Shown here: one piece after another, positions 9,298-16,726 of the stretch
Layout: every line of letters begins with the position of its first letter
Position numbering within the stretch: the stretch's first letter is position 1
Assembly (NCBI RefSeq): GCF_000732195.1
Contig: NZ_JNNU01000027.1
Span: 1 to 64,000, forward strand
Direction of reading: 5' to 3'
Length of the DNA stretch: 64,000 nt
From: Neorhizobium vignae
Lineage (GTDB): Bacteria; Pseudomonadota; Alphaproteobacteria; Rhizobiales; Rhizobiaceae
Program-made: the position numbers and the translations under genes
The notes under the pieces: generated by a model
Database searches by the model: none
Seen by the model: only the letters and a program-made list of their open reading frames with translations
What the model was told of the DNA's origin: nothing

Positions 9298-9331
9298 CGA
9301 GGAAGTTGATCCAATGCATATAATCCCCTAT

Positions 9332-9349
9332 CTTAGGGTGACCTAAGAC
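9332..9349. terminator. Perfect hairpin after the helicase gene
   Basis: TCTTAGG-GTGA-CCTAAGA forms a 7-bp stem with a tetraloop, 34 bp after the helicase stop and just before the convergent membrane-protein gene. It has no T run, so it is at best a weak or Rho-assisted stop. Confidence 0.4.
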
Positions 9350-9367
9350 AAAGGATCTACCAGGATG

Positions 9368-10213
9368 TCAAAGCCGCTTCCCCCGTTTGTTTGATACCTT
9401 CTGCAAACGCATTTCTGCGTTTAGGCGAAACTCCTCAAGAGAATCCGCTGCCCAATCTGGGGGAACATAGTGCGATGGCTGCGCACCATTCGGGTCCGCG
9501 GAGTTGAACCTGATCGCGGGATTGAGATGATGTCTTTCAGTCCGATATACCAATCCAGCTATCGTTTTAAATAAGTAGCCCGCCCAGGCGGCCAATAGCG
9601 GGATTTCAGGTTTCCGAAGAGCCTCCAGGGACTGGACCGCATAGCCGTAAGCGTCAATTCCCACCCTTTGTGTGGTTATCAGAGCGTTCAGTTTACGGCG
9701 GCGATCGAAAGCAGCAAATTCATTGCTGGAAAGAATACCGCACATGCTATCGAATAGCTCCGAATAGGCGATAAACAGCCTTATAGAATATATTTCTCTT
9801 GGCCTGAGCCAATGAAGATAGGTCATAATATCCTGTGCGTCCTCCTCCTTCGAACTCCCGAGAGCGAGTTTGAAATCATCAGGCCCATCGATAAGTTTGC
9901 CGGACCATTTGTCCAATTCCGCCCTACTGAAATTCTTGGAAAAATCGTTCCGCCAGATATCCGCGTCATACACGTACCGAACCATGGCCGATCGATACTT
10001 TTTTCGTTCTTCCCGCAAATGCAGCAAACCCTGAACGAGATGTTTGCCGAGATAGCCGACTGTGGCAAGAATAGCAGTTAATAACGCTAATATGATTGCT
10101 GAATCGAGTTGGTCTGTTTTAGCACTGCCGCCTTGGGAAGATCCGGAAAGAAATTCCGTAATGGATGTGATCTGCTCCATAAGCGCGTTGAAGAGTTTCT
10201 GAAAATCCAGCAT
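9368..10213 (-). CDS. Unrecognised membrane protein (281 aa) in low-GC DNA
   Basis: The start at 10213 (MLDFQKLFNAL) has GAGGGGGG upstream. A single clear membrane helix lies at about residues 38-58 (SAIILALLTAILATVGYLG), followed by a basic stretch (HLREERKKYRSAMVRYVYD) that would be cytoplasmic. A weaker hydrophobic segment sits near 205-228 (LLAAWAGYLFKTIAGLVY). The C-terminus is basic (KRGKRL). I do not recognise a family. Codon use is much richer in A/T than in its neighbours, as are the flanks from about 9300 to 10480, which suggests horizontal gain. It is convergent with the helicase gene and divergent from the oxidoreductase. No partner gene is present, so it is not an obvious part of a defence or toxin pair. 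Confidence 0.7.
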   Translation of the reverse strand: MLDFQKLFNALMEQITSITEFLSGSSQGGSAKTDQLDSAIILALLTAILATVGYLGKHLVQGLLHLREERKKYRSAMVRYVYDADIWRNDFSKNFSRAELDKWSGKLIDGPDDFKLALGSSKEEDAQDIMTYLHWLRPREIYSIRLFIAYSELFDSMCGILSSNEFAAFDRRRKLNALITTQRVGIDAYGYAVQSLEALRKPEIPLLAAWAGYLFKTIAGLVYRTERHHLNPAIRFNSADPNGAQPSHYVPPDWAADSLEEFRLNAEMRLQKVSNKRGKRL

Positions 10214-10505
10214 TGGACCCCCCCTCACAACACGTCTCGCGCACATTGAGGACTTGAGTTTTTCTCCCGAACCAAGATAAGCGTAAAAAACGAAATCGAG
10301 TCAATATTCAACTTTAAATATAGACAGACACGAAAGCTCGCTATTTACCTTGTTTTCACGGCCGGTGTTCTCGAACAGTGAGTAGGGTCGATGACGCAGG
10401 GATTTCAAACACACATTTGCTAGGATCCAACCAAAACATCGGGCTTGCGGCACCCCGTTTCTCTCTCTACGTCCATTGAGATCTGGACAATTGAGGGAGG
10501 AATTC

Positions 10506-11507
10506 ATGAAAGCCATCGTCACAGCCCCCGGCGGGCTCGACGCACTGAAACTCGTCGATCTGCCGGACCCGGGAGAGCCCGGCCGTGGTGAGATCCGGGT
10601 GGCGCTGCATGCGAGTTCGATCAATTTCCATGACCTGAGCGTCGCAAGCGGCCGCACCCCCACCGATGGGCGGGTGCTGATGGCCGATGGTGCCGGCGTG
10701 GTCGAGGCGGTCGGCGAAGCGGTGAGCGAATTCAGGCCGGGCGACCATGTCGTCTCCTGCTTCTTTCCGGACTGGCAGGACGGTCCACCGCTGCCCGGCG
10801 GCTTTTCGCGCACGCCGGGCGATGGCATCGACGGGTTTGCGACGGAATATGCGGTGCGGCCCGCGGCCGCCTTCACGCTCGCTCCAAAAGGGTTCAGCCA
10901 TGTGGAGGCGGCGACGATCACCACGGCGGGGCTGACCGCCTGGCGGGCGCTGGCAGAGCTTGGGCGACTGAAGGCCGGCGAGACGGTGCTGGCGCTCGGC
11001 ACGGGCGGCGTGTCGATCTATGCGCTGCAGATCGCGAGAGCCATGGGCGCACGGGTGGCGATCACCTCCTCCTCGGACGACAAGCTGGAGCGTGCCCGCA
11101 AGCTCGGCGCCGAGTTCACGGTCAACTACAAGGACCATGCCGATTGGGGCAGACAGGTTTTCGACTGGACCGGCGGCCGCGGCGTCGACCATGTGGTGGA
11201 GGTCGGCGGTCCGGCAACGCTCGGGCAGTCCATCCAGGCGGTGAAGATGGGCGGCCATATCGCCATGATCGGCGTCTTGACCGGTCCGCGCGGCGAGGTG
11301 CCGACCGCGGCGCTGATGGGCAAGCAGGCGGTGTTGTCCGGCATTCTGGTCGGAAGCCGCCGACAGCAGCAGGATTTCGTCCGCGCGCTCGATACGGGCC
11401 TGGTGAGGCCGGTGATCGACAAGGTGTTTCCGCTCGAAAAACTTGCCGACGCGTTTCGTTACGAGATGAGCGGCAGCCATTTCGGCAAGATCGGCATCGA
11501 GTGGTGA
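10506..11507 (+). CDS. Medium-chain alcohol dehydrogenase/quinone oxidoreductase family protein
   Basis: A 333-residue MDR-superfamily oxidoreductase. The N-terminal GroES-like domain (MKAIVTAPGGLDALKLVDLP) lacks the cysteine and histidine ligands of the catalytic zinc site at the usual places, so I infer a zinc-independent NAD(P)H enzyme. The Rossmann domain has LALGTGGVSIYALQIA as the nucleotide-binding loop, followed by the family's 'GARVAITSSSDDKLERAR' segment. The C-terminus closes with 'FRYEMSGSHFGKIGIEW', typical of this subgroup. The start ATG follows GGGAGGAATTC. It stands 85 bp before the M20 hydrolase on the same strand and may be co-transcribed with it. The substrate is unknown. 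Confidence 0.8.
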   Translation: MKAIVTAPGGLDALKLVDLPDPGEPGRGEIRVALHASSINFHDLSVASGRTPTDGRVLMADGAGVVEAVGEAVSEFRPGDHVVSCFFPDWQDGPPLPGGFSRTPGDGIDGFATEYAVRPAAAFTLAPKGFSHVEAATITTAGLTAWRALAELGRLKAGETVLALGTGGVSIYALQIARAMGARVAITSSSDDKLERARKLGAEFTVNYKDHADWGRQVFDWTGGRGVDHVVEVGGPATLGQSIQAVKMGGHIAMIGVLTGPRGEVPTAALMGKQAVLSGILVGSRRQQQDFVRALDTGLVRPVIDKVFPLEKLADAFRYEMSGSHFGKIGIEW

Positions 11508-11592
11508 CACGCCAAGGGCAGAGGTTTTCCTTGCGGAGAACCCCTGCCCCGGTTACCCCGAGAACCAGACCCGGCCATCAGGAAGCAGCGCC

Positions 11593-12738
11593 ATGTTTCT
11601 CACCAATCAGGACGTCATCGAACTCACCGCCTGGCGGCGCAAGCTGCATTCCATGCCGGAGATTTCCGGCGAGGAGATCGCGACGGCTGCCGAGGTGCAA
11701 GGGTTCCTCGCCGATACGGTGCCCGACCGGGTTGTGACAGGCCTTGGGGGCACCGGCGTCGCGGTCGTCTACGACGGCGGGCTTCCCGGTCCGACCGTCC
11801 TGTTCCGCGCCGAGCTCGATGCGCTGCCGATCGAGGAAGTCGGCTCGCCGGACCATCGCTCGAAAGTCCCCGGCAAGGGCCATATGTGCGGGCACGACGG
11901 CCATATGGCCATGCTCGCGGCGCTTGGGCGGCAGTTCGGCCGCGAAAGGCCGAAGCGCGGCCGCGTCATCCTGCTTTTTCAGCCTGCGGAAGAGACCGGC
12001 GCCGGCGCCGCGGCGGTCGTCGCCGACGCGGCGTTCAAGGAACTGGTGCCGGACTACAGTTTTTCGCTGCACAACATGCCGGGCCTGCCGCTCGGCCATG
12101 CGTGGCTGAAGGACGGGATCGTCAACTGCGCCTCGCGCGGCCTGCGGATCGCGCTGACCGGGCGCACGGCGCATGCCTCCATGCCGGAGACGGGAATCTC
12201 GCCGGTCCCGGCGGTCGCAACGCTGATGCCGGCGCTGACCGCTCTCAGCCGGGGCTCAATCGCAACCGGCGACATGGTGCTGGCAACGGTGACGCATGCC
12301 TCGATCGGCGAACCCGCATTCGGCATCGCGCCTGGCCATGCCGAAGTCTGGGTGACGCTGCGCACGATGACCGACAGCCAGATGGAAGCGCTGACGACCA
12401 GGGCCGAGGCCTTGGTCCGCGAAATCGCAGCAGCTGGCGATCTCCGATGCGAGATGGACTATCACGACATTTTCGGCCATTGCGAAAACCATGCCGAAGC
12501 CGCCGAGATGCTGCGGGCGGCGATGGATGCCGAAGGCGTTTCCCACGATGTCGGTGAGGCGATGCGCGGCTCGGAGGATTTCGGACGGTTCGCGACAGTC
12601 TCGAAATCGGCAATGTTCTTCCTCGGCGCCGGCGAAAACATGCCGAACCTGCACAATCCGAACTACGATTTCCCCGATGACCTGATCCCGATCGGCACCA
12701 AGGTCTTCATGCGCGTGGCGCGGGATATTCTCGGCTGA
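11593..12738 (+). CDS. M20-family amidohydrolase (hippurate hydrolase/aminoacylase type)
   Basis: A 381-residue metallopeptidase-fold hydrolase that would cleave an N-acyl or amide bond of an amino-acid derivative. The metal-binding motif GHMCGHDGH is at 96-104 (Cys99, His101), the catalytic glutamates lie in FQPAEE (133-134), and a further ligand is in SLHNMPG (His160). A dimerisation domain (TGRTAHASMPETG) fits subfamily M20D. A late histidine ligand is seen in MPNLHNPNYDFPD. There is no signal peptide, so it is cytosolic. The gene runs from its first ATG, has normal family length, and follows the MDR oxidoreductase on the same strand. The exact substrate cannot be told from sequence. Confidence 0.85.
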   Translation: MFLTNQDVIELTAWRRKLHSMPEISGEEIATAAEVQGFLADTVPDRVVTGLGGTGVAVVYDGGLPGPTVLFRAELDALPIEEVGSPDHRSKVPGKGHMCGHDGHMAMLAALGRQFGRERPKRGRVILLFQPAEETGAGAAAVVADAAFKELVPDYSFSLHNMPGLPLGHAWLKDGIVNCASRGLRIALTGRTAHASMPETGISPVPAVATLMPALTALSRGSIATGDMVLATVTHASIGEPAFGIAPGHAEVWVTLRTMTDSQMEALTTRAEALVREIAAAGDLRCEMDYHDIFGHCENHAEAAEMLRAAMDAEGVSHDVGEAMRGSEDFGRFATVSKSAMFFLGAGENMPNLHNPNYDFPDDLIPIGTKVFMRVARDILG

Positions 12739-12748
12739 ACTGATTGCA

Positions 12749-12773
12749 GGTGACGCCTTCATCCGGCGTCACC
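12749..12773. terminator. Hairpin between convergent genes
   Basis: GGTGACGCC / GGCGTCACC form a perfect 9-bp stem with a 7-base loop between the M20 hydrolase and the convergent DUF2778 gene. There is no T run, but the placement suits a shared transcript end. Confidence 0.5.
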
Positions 12774-12786
12774 ATCATGGCTCCGA

Positions 12787-14166
12787 CTAGGCGTCGTTAT
12801 TGCCGAACAGCTTGGCCATGAAGCCGCCATTGGTGCCGCGGCCGGGGCGCTTGCCGTCCCACTTGGGCACGATCACCATATGGGTGATGTCGCCGCGCTG
12901 GAAGGCTTTCAGGAACGCGGGATAGTCGGCAAACGCGACGCAACCGTGCGAGTCGCCGCGCACCCGCAGAAGGAAGCTGTGAGCAAGCAGGCCGGTGCGG
13001 CCCTGCGGCGCCTTGCCGTCGACCGGCGTCAGGCGGATCGCCGCGACGCCGTGGAACAGCTTTTCGCGCATCGACAGCTTGTAGGTGCCGGGGGGGGTCG
13101 GGCCACGCATCGTCACATGCGTAAAGGCCGGGTTGTCACGCATTTTGCCGATGCCGGAATGCGCTTCGAGCTTCGAGCCGTTCGGCATATAGACCATGCC
13201 GCCGGAAATATCGTAGATGGCCACTTTCGTGCCGATGCCTGGCCAGGCCGGCGCGGACTGCGAGGGACGGGTCGGCTCTTCACGCATCGGGTTGTCGGGC
13301 TTGGCAAAGGCGAGCGCCGTCGGCTTGTCGTCACCGTCATCCGTCTTGGCGGGCTTTTGCGGCGCGACAGCGGCGATGGCTGCAAGGGCTGCCGGCTTGG
13401 TGGGTTTCTCGGCGGCGGACCCCGGACGGATCACCGGCAGCGGACCGGCCTTCGGCAGATCATAGGAAGGCGCCGTGGGAACGGTCGCCTCGACCACCGC
13501 GACCTCGCTCTCGTCGGCACCGTCTTCTTCCAGGGCGGTTTCTTCAAGCGCGGCCATCTCGACCGGCTTCATGTCCTTGAGCCCGGCGACGGTGGTGACC
13601 GTCTCGGCATCCTGGATCATATCCGGCAAGGTGCCGCTCGCTGAACGAGGCGCCACGACCACGAGGCTTTCCATCGCAGGGCCAAGCACCGCGCGAATGG
13701 CATTGGCGTCAGGACGGGCTTTTTCGAGTGCGGCGAACCGCTGTTCGTGCTCCTGATGCCGGGCGGCCTTGGCCATCGCCACGGTCAGCACCCGGCTGAC
13801 GTTCGAAAGATCCGGCTTGCGCGCTTCAAGGGCGGCCACATCGGCGCCAGCCAGGCGATTGCCCTTGGGATCCGCAGGCGCTCTGCCGGGCAGGCGGGAG
13901 AATTTCGAAACGTCGATCTCGCGTTCACGCATTATGGCAGCGGGAGCGGCAAGAGCCATCGGCTTTGCCAACGCGGTCTCGAACTTCACATCGGAGGCCG
14001 ACTTCACAGCCGTCGCCATGGTAACCATCGACGCACCCATCAGGGCGGCGACCGTCAGGCCGAAACCGACCGTGACATTGACCAGGAGAGAGCGGGATTT
14101 TTTGCGGCGCTGCGAAGCTTTGCCTGCCTGCCTGCCATTTACCGACGTCTGGACCGAACGCGCCAT
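12787..14166 (-). CDS. DUF2778/tlde1-domain L,D-transpeptidase-fold protein
   Basis: A 459-residue envelope protein. The basic N-terminus is followed by a membrane helix at about residues 25-52 (LLVNVTVGFGLTVAALMGA), so the bulk is periplasmic. The middle (about 55-315) is low-complexity and Ala/Pro/Glu-rich, probably a spacer. The C-terminal domain starts near 'KVAIYDISGGMVYMPNG' and has the DUF2778 pattern: an AHSGIGKM segment, a PTPPGTYKL turn, LLAHSFLL with the candidate catalytic His, and GDSHGCVAF with the candidate catalytic Cys. In related tlde1 proteins this fold cuts or exchanges peptidoglycan stem peptides; here that is inferred. The ATG at 14166 directly follows a GTG, and either could start. 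It is a single gene, with a 760-bp empty region upstream. Confidence 0.75.
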   Translation of the reverse strand: MARSVQTSVNGRQAGKASQRRKKSRSLLVNVTVGFGLTVAALMGASMVTMATAVKSASDVKFETALAKPMALAAPAAIMREREIDVSKFSRLPGRAPADPKGNRLAGADVAALEARKPDLSNVSRVLTVAMAKAARHQEHEQRFAALEKARPDANAIRAVLGPAMESLVVVAPRSASGTLPDMIQDAETVTTVAGLKDMKPVEMAALEETALEEDGADESEVAVVEATVPTAPSYDLPKAGPLPVIRPGSAAEKPTKPAALAAIAAVAPQKPAKTDDGDDKPTALAFAKPDNPMREEPTRPSQSAPAWPGIGTKVAIYDISGGMVYMPNGSKLEAHSGIGKMRDNPAFTHVTMRGPTPPGTYKLSMREKLFHGVAAIRLTPVDGKAPQGRTGLLAHSFLLRVRGDSHGCVAFADYPAFLKAFQRGDITHMVIVPKWDGKRPGRGTNGGFMAKLFGNNDA

Positions 14167-14488
14167 CACTCGTTACCCGAACCGTTACTCACACCGGCGA
14201 GGCTCGCTTCCGCGAGACCACCAACACAACCCTGGCGAGCGCTGAGCAAACGAAGATTTTGCTCACTGCCGCCTATCGACTGCATGTGAGGATGAACGAT
14301 TATGGTAACCAATGTCTTTACGTCGCCCCGATTTGGTTTCGGTGGTGCACATAAAAGCGCATGCCGTCGGAAGTTTAACCGAATTGCGGCAACAGGGTGT
14401 CCGCCCGGTGCACAATTGAGGCTAGTCAAGCCAACGACCGTTGCTGTTTAGCCACAAAATCCAAGTCTTTCAAGGCTTGTCAGAATTT

Positions 14489-14563
14489 TTATACCATTTC
14501 TCTCTCCGCGCGACGCCGGCCCGCGGACACATATTCCCCCAGCAGTGCCTTGGTGACGGGCAT
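14489..14563 (-). CDS. Possible 24-codon small protein
   Basis: The frame MPVTKALLGEYVSAGRRRAE... ends with TAA. It reads like real protein (an aliphatic start, a GEYVSAGRRR basic helix, no rare-codon clutter), and the frame remains open upstream to about 14664 without another ATG. The site before the ATG (CGGGGCGGGCACTC) is only weakly Shine-Dalgarno-like. It could be a micro-protein, the tail of a decayed gene, or chance. Confidence 0.2.
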   Translation of the reverse strand: MPVTKALLGEYVSAGRRRAEREMV

Positions 14564-14795
14564 GAGTGCCCGCCCCGAGGTGTATACCGAAGCTTTTCGG
14601 AGTGGTCGGGCAGGTCTCTGCAGCAGGCGAAATCCTGGGTCGAAAACAGGAGATCAGATCCTTCTGGCCGGTCGCCACGAATCGGAAAACAGCCCAATCC
14701 CCAGTTCGCTGTGAATGCTCGACAGCGTTGTAGAGACGGAGTTCTGTCGCACCACGATGGCCCTCGCGGGGTAATTTTCCGAACCCGCAAAACGG

Positions 14796-14815
14796 CCGGA
14801 TGACCCTTGATCCGG
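14796..14815. repeat. REP-like palindrome CCGGAT...ATCCGG
   Basis: Six-base arms at 14796-14801 and 14810-14815 flank an 8-base centre containing CCCTTG. The sequence resembles the repeat at 2053-2079 in having a GGAT-x-TTGATCC core. It lies upstream of pncA. Confidence 0.35.
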
Positions 14816-14929
14816 GATGGATGGGGATCCACAGAATCGCTCCGACTGCTGCATTGCAAAACATATCGGCCTTGATCCTGCCGTCCGCCCTTGGCATCCT
14901 CCGATAACCCAGGATTCGGAGGACGACCG

Positions 14930-15556
14930 ATGAAAGCGCTGCTCCTGATCGACATCCAGAACGGTTTTTGCCCGGGCGGCAACCTGCCGGTGGCTCACGG
15001 CGACGAGATCGTGCCGGTCGCAAACCAGCTGATCGAAGGCGGCGGTTACGATGTCATCGTCGCGTCGCAGGACTGGCACCCGGAAAACCACGGCAGCTTT
15101 GCCTCCCGGCATCCGGGCAAGAAACCCTTCGATATGGGCGAGCTGTCCGGCCAGCCGCAGGTCATGTGGCCGGACCATTGCGTGCAGGGCACGCCGGATG
15201 CGGAGTTTCACCCGGACCTCAACGTCGAGGCCGTGGACTATATCCAGCAGAAGGGCGAGAACCCGGCTGTCGACAGCTATTCCGCCTTCCGCGACAACGA
15301 CCAGGCCGCAATAACCGGCCTTGCCGGCTATCTGAGAGCCCAGCAGGTGACCGAGCTCGATCTCTGCGGGCTCGCGACCGACTATTGCGTGAAGTTTTCC
15401 GCTCTCGACGCCGTGGAAATGCTGCCGGACGTCAAAGTGCGCTTCATCGAGGATGCCAGCCGTGGCATCGATCCGGAAGGCGTCAAGAGCGCCATCGCCG
15501 AGATGAGAGAAAAAGGCGTCGGCATCGTTTCGAGCAAGGACATCCTCGCCGACTGA
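14930..15556 (+). CDS. pncA: Nicotinamidase
   Basis: This 208-residue cytosolic isochorismatase-fold hydrolase converts nicotinamide to nicotinate plus ammonia in NAD salvage. The catalytic triad is visible: Asp8 (LIDIQNGF), Lys108 (QQKGENPAVDSYSAF) and nucleophile Cys153 (LATDYCVKFSA). The metal site Asp48/His50/His54 is in SQDWHPENH, and the typical MWPDHCVQGT loop is at 79-88. The ATG at 14930 has GGAGG eight bases upstream; the frame is open to 14891 but with no better site. It is a single gene following a long untranscribed stretch. Confidence 0.93.
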   Translation: MKALLLIDIQNGFCPGGNLPVAHGDEIVPVANQLIEGGGYDVIVASQDWHPENHGSFASRHPGKKPFDMGELSGQPQVMWPDHCVQGTPDAEFHPDLNVEAVDYIQQKGENPAVDSYSAFRDNDQAAITGLAGYLRAQQVTELDLCGLATDYCVKFSALDAVEMLPDVKVRFIEDASRGIDPEGVKSAIAEMREKGVGIVSSKDILAD

Positions 15557-15675
15557 TTCCCGGCACCGGGGTCGCCGGGGTTCCATAGTTCAGCGGAATC
15601 GATCGTTCCATCAGCCCAATTGAATTGCGCGAGGTCCCGCAGGGCTCTAAAGCCGGTGCGAAAAGGATTTCTTCG

Positions 15676-16395
15676 ATGAATCGCAGCGAATTCAACCAGG
15701 GTCTGAAGGGTGGCCTCATCATCGCCCTCTCCTCGGCTCCGTTCGCGGTGCTGTTCGGCGCCGTGGCAAGCGACAACGGCCTCTCGGTCATGGAAGCGGG
15801 TCTGATGAGCGCGACCGTCTATGCCGGCGCCAGCCAACTCGTCGGCATCGAACTTTTCGGCCACCACGTGGCGCCGTGGCTGATCGTGCTCTCCGTCTTC
15901 GCCGTGAATTTCCGCCATATCCTCTATTCGGCGGCGCTGACCCGATACATTGCCCATTTCACGCCGGTCCAGAAATTCCTTACCTTCTTCCTGCTGACCG
16001 ATCCGCAATTCGCGGAAGCCGTGCAACGCGGCGAAAGCGGCCGGGGCGTCAGTTTTCCCTGGTATATCGGCTTCGGCGCCGCGATCTATTTTCCCTGGCT
16101 GTTTTTCAGCGTGGTCGGCGCGTTTTTCGGGCGGATGATGGGCGATCCGCGTGCGCTTGCGATCGACGTGCTGTTGCCGGTCTATTTCCTCGGGCTGGTC
16201 ATCGGCTTTCGTCGCAAGCCGGGCTTTTATCCGGTGGTGGTGGGAAGCGCGCTCGGCTCGGTGCTCGGCTATCATTTCGTCGGCTCGCCCTGGCATGTCA
16301 GCATCGGTGCCGCGGTCGGGGTCGCCGTGGCGGCTTTCCTGCCGCTGCCCACCGAATCCGTGCCGGCGAACGCCGTCACGGAGATGGAGAGCTGA
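15676..16395 (+). CDS. azlC: AzlC-family branched-chain amino acid exporter, large subunit
   Basis: A 239-residue inner-membrane protein with about seven or eight helices. Characteristic stretches are 'AVLFGAVASDNGLSVMEAGLMS', 'YAGASQLVG', 'NFRHILYSAAL' and 'LTDPQFAEA', which mark the AzlC family. With its small partner AzlD it exports branched-chain amino acids or analogues across the inner membrane. The ATG at 15676 is preceded by AAAAGGA. Its TGA ends one base before the ATG of azlD, so the two genes form a coupled pair. No regulator gene adjoins. Confidence 0.88.
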   Translation: MNRSEFNQGLKGGLIIALSSAPFAVLFGAVASDNGLSVMEAGLMSATVYAGASQLVGIELFGHHVAPWLIVLSVFAVNFRHILYSAALTRYIAHFTPVQKFLTFFLLTDPQFAEAVQRGESGRGVSFPWYIGFGAAIYFPWLFFSVVGAFFGRMMGDPRALAIDVLLPVYFLGLVIGFRRKPGFYPVVVGSALGSVLGYHFVGSPWHVSIGAAVGVAVAAFLPLPTESVPANAVTEMES

Positions 16396-16396
16396 C

Positions 16397-16711
16397 ATGA
16401 CCGACCTCATCTCCGTGGATATGGCTCTGCTGATACTGGCCGCAGCCGTCGCGACCTTCCTCACCCGTATCGGCGGTTATGTGCTGATCACCCGGATGAC
16501 GACGATCCCGCCGCGCATGGAACAGGCCCTCAACGCCGTGCCGGCAGCGGTTCTGACGACACTCGTCGCCCCCGCCTTCTTCAATGGCGGCTGGGACGTG
16601 AAGATCGCCATGCTGGCGGCGCTCGTGGTCGGGATCCGGTATCCGGGCCTCTTGCCGCTCGGCGCCGGCTGGGCGGCAGCGATGCTCTGCCGCCACCTGC
16701 TGGGCTTCTGA
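16397..16711 (+). CDS. azlD: AzlD-family small subunit of the amino acid exporter
   Basis: A 104-residue membrane protein with about three to four helices. It shows the AzlD hallmarks 'FLTRIGGYVLITR' and 'ALNAVPAAVLTTLVAPA' at the front and a C-terminal 'LGAGWAAAMLCRHLL' helix. The start is the ATG one base after the azlC stop; the open frame extends back into azlC, but only this ATG gives the normal family N-terminus. It forms the exporter together with AzlC and converges on pepP, with 15 bp between the two stops. Confidence 0.88.
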   Translation: MTDLISVDMALLILAAAVATFLTRIGGYVLITRMTTIPPRMEQALNAVPAAVLTTLVAPAFFNGGWDVKIAMLAALVVGIRYPGLLPLGAGWAAAMLCRHLLGF

Positions 16712-16726
16712 ATTAACGGCGCCGGC

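Larger units (their letters stand above)
14167..14929. other. Long intergenic region (about 760 bp)
   Basis: This separates the DUF2778 gene from pncA and must contain both their promoters. Frames longer than 100 codons (for example 14448-15023 minus) overlap pncA or read as shadow sequence. Two things stand out: a 24-codon minus-strand frame (14489-14563) and a REP-like palindrome (14796-14815). No structural RNA could be identified. Confidence 0.5.

Noticed and set aside
16151..16396. A longer azlD frame reaching back into azlC.
   Set aside because: The family N-terminus begins at the ATG at 16397, one base after the azlC stop; the upstream part is the azlC gene in another frame.
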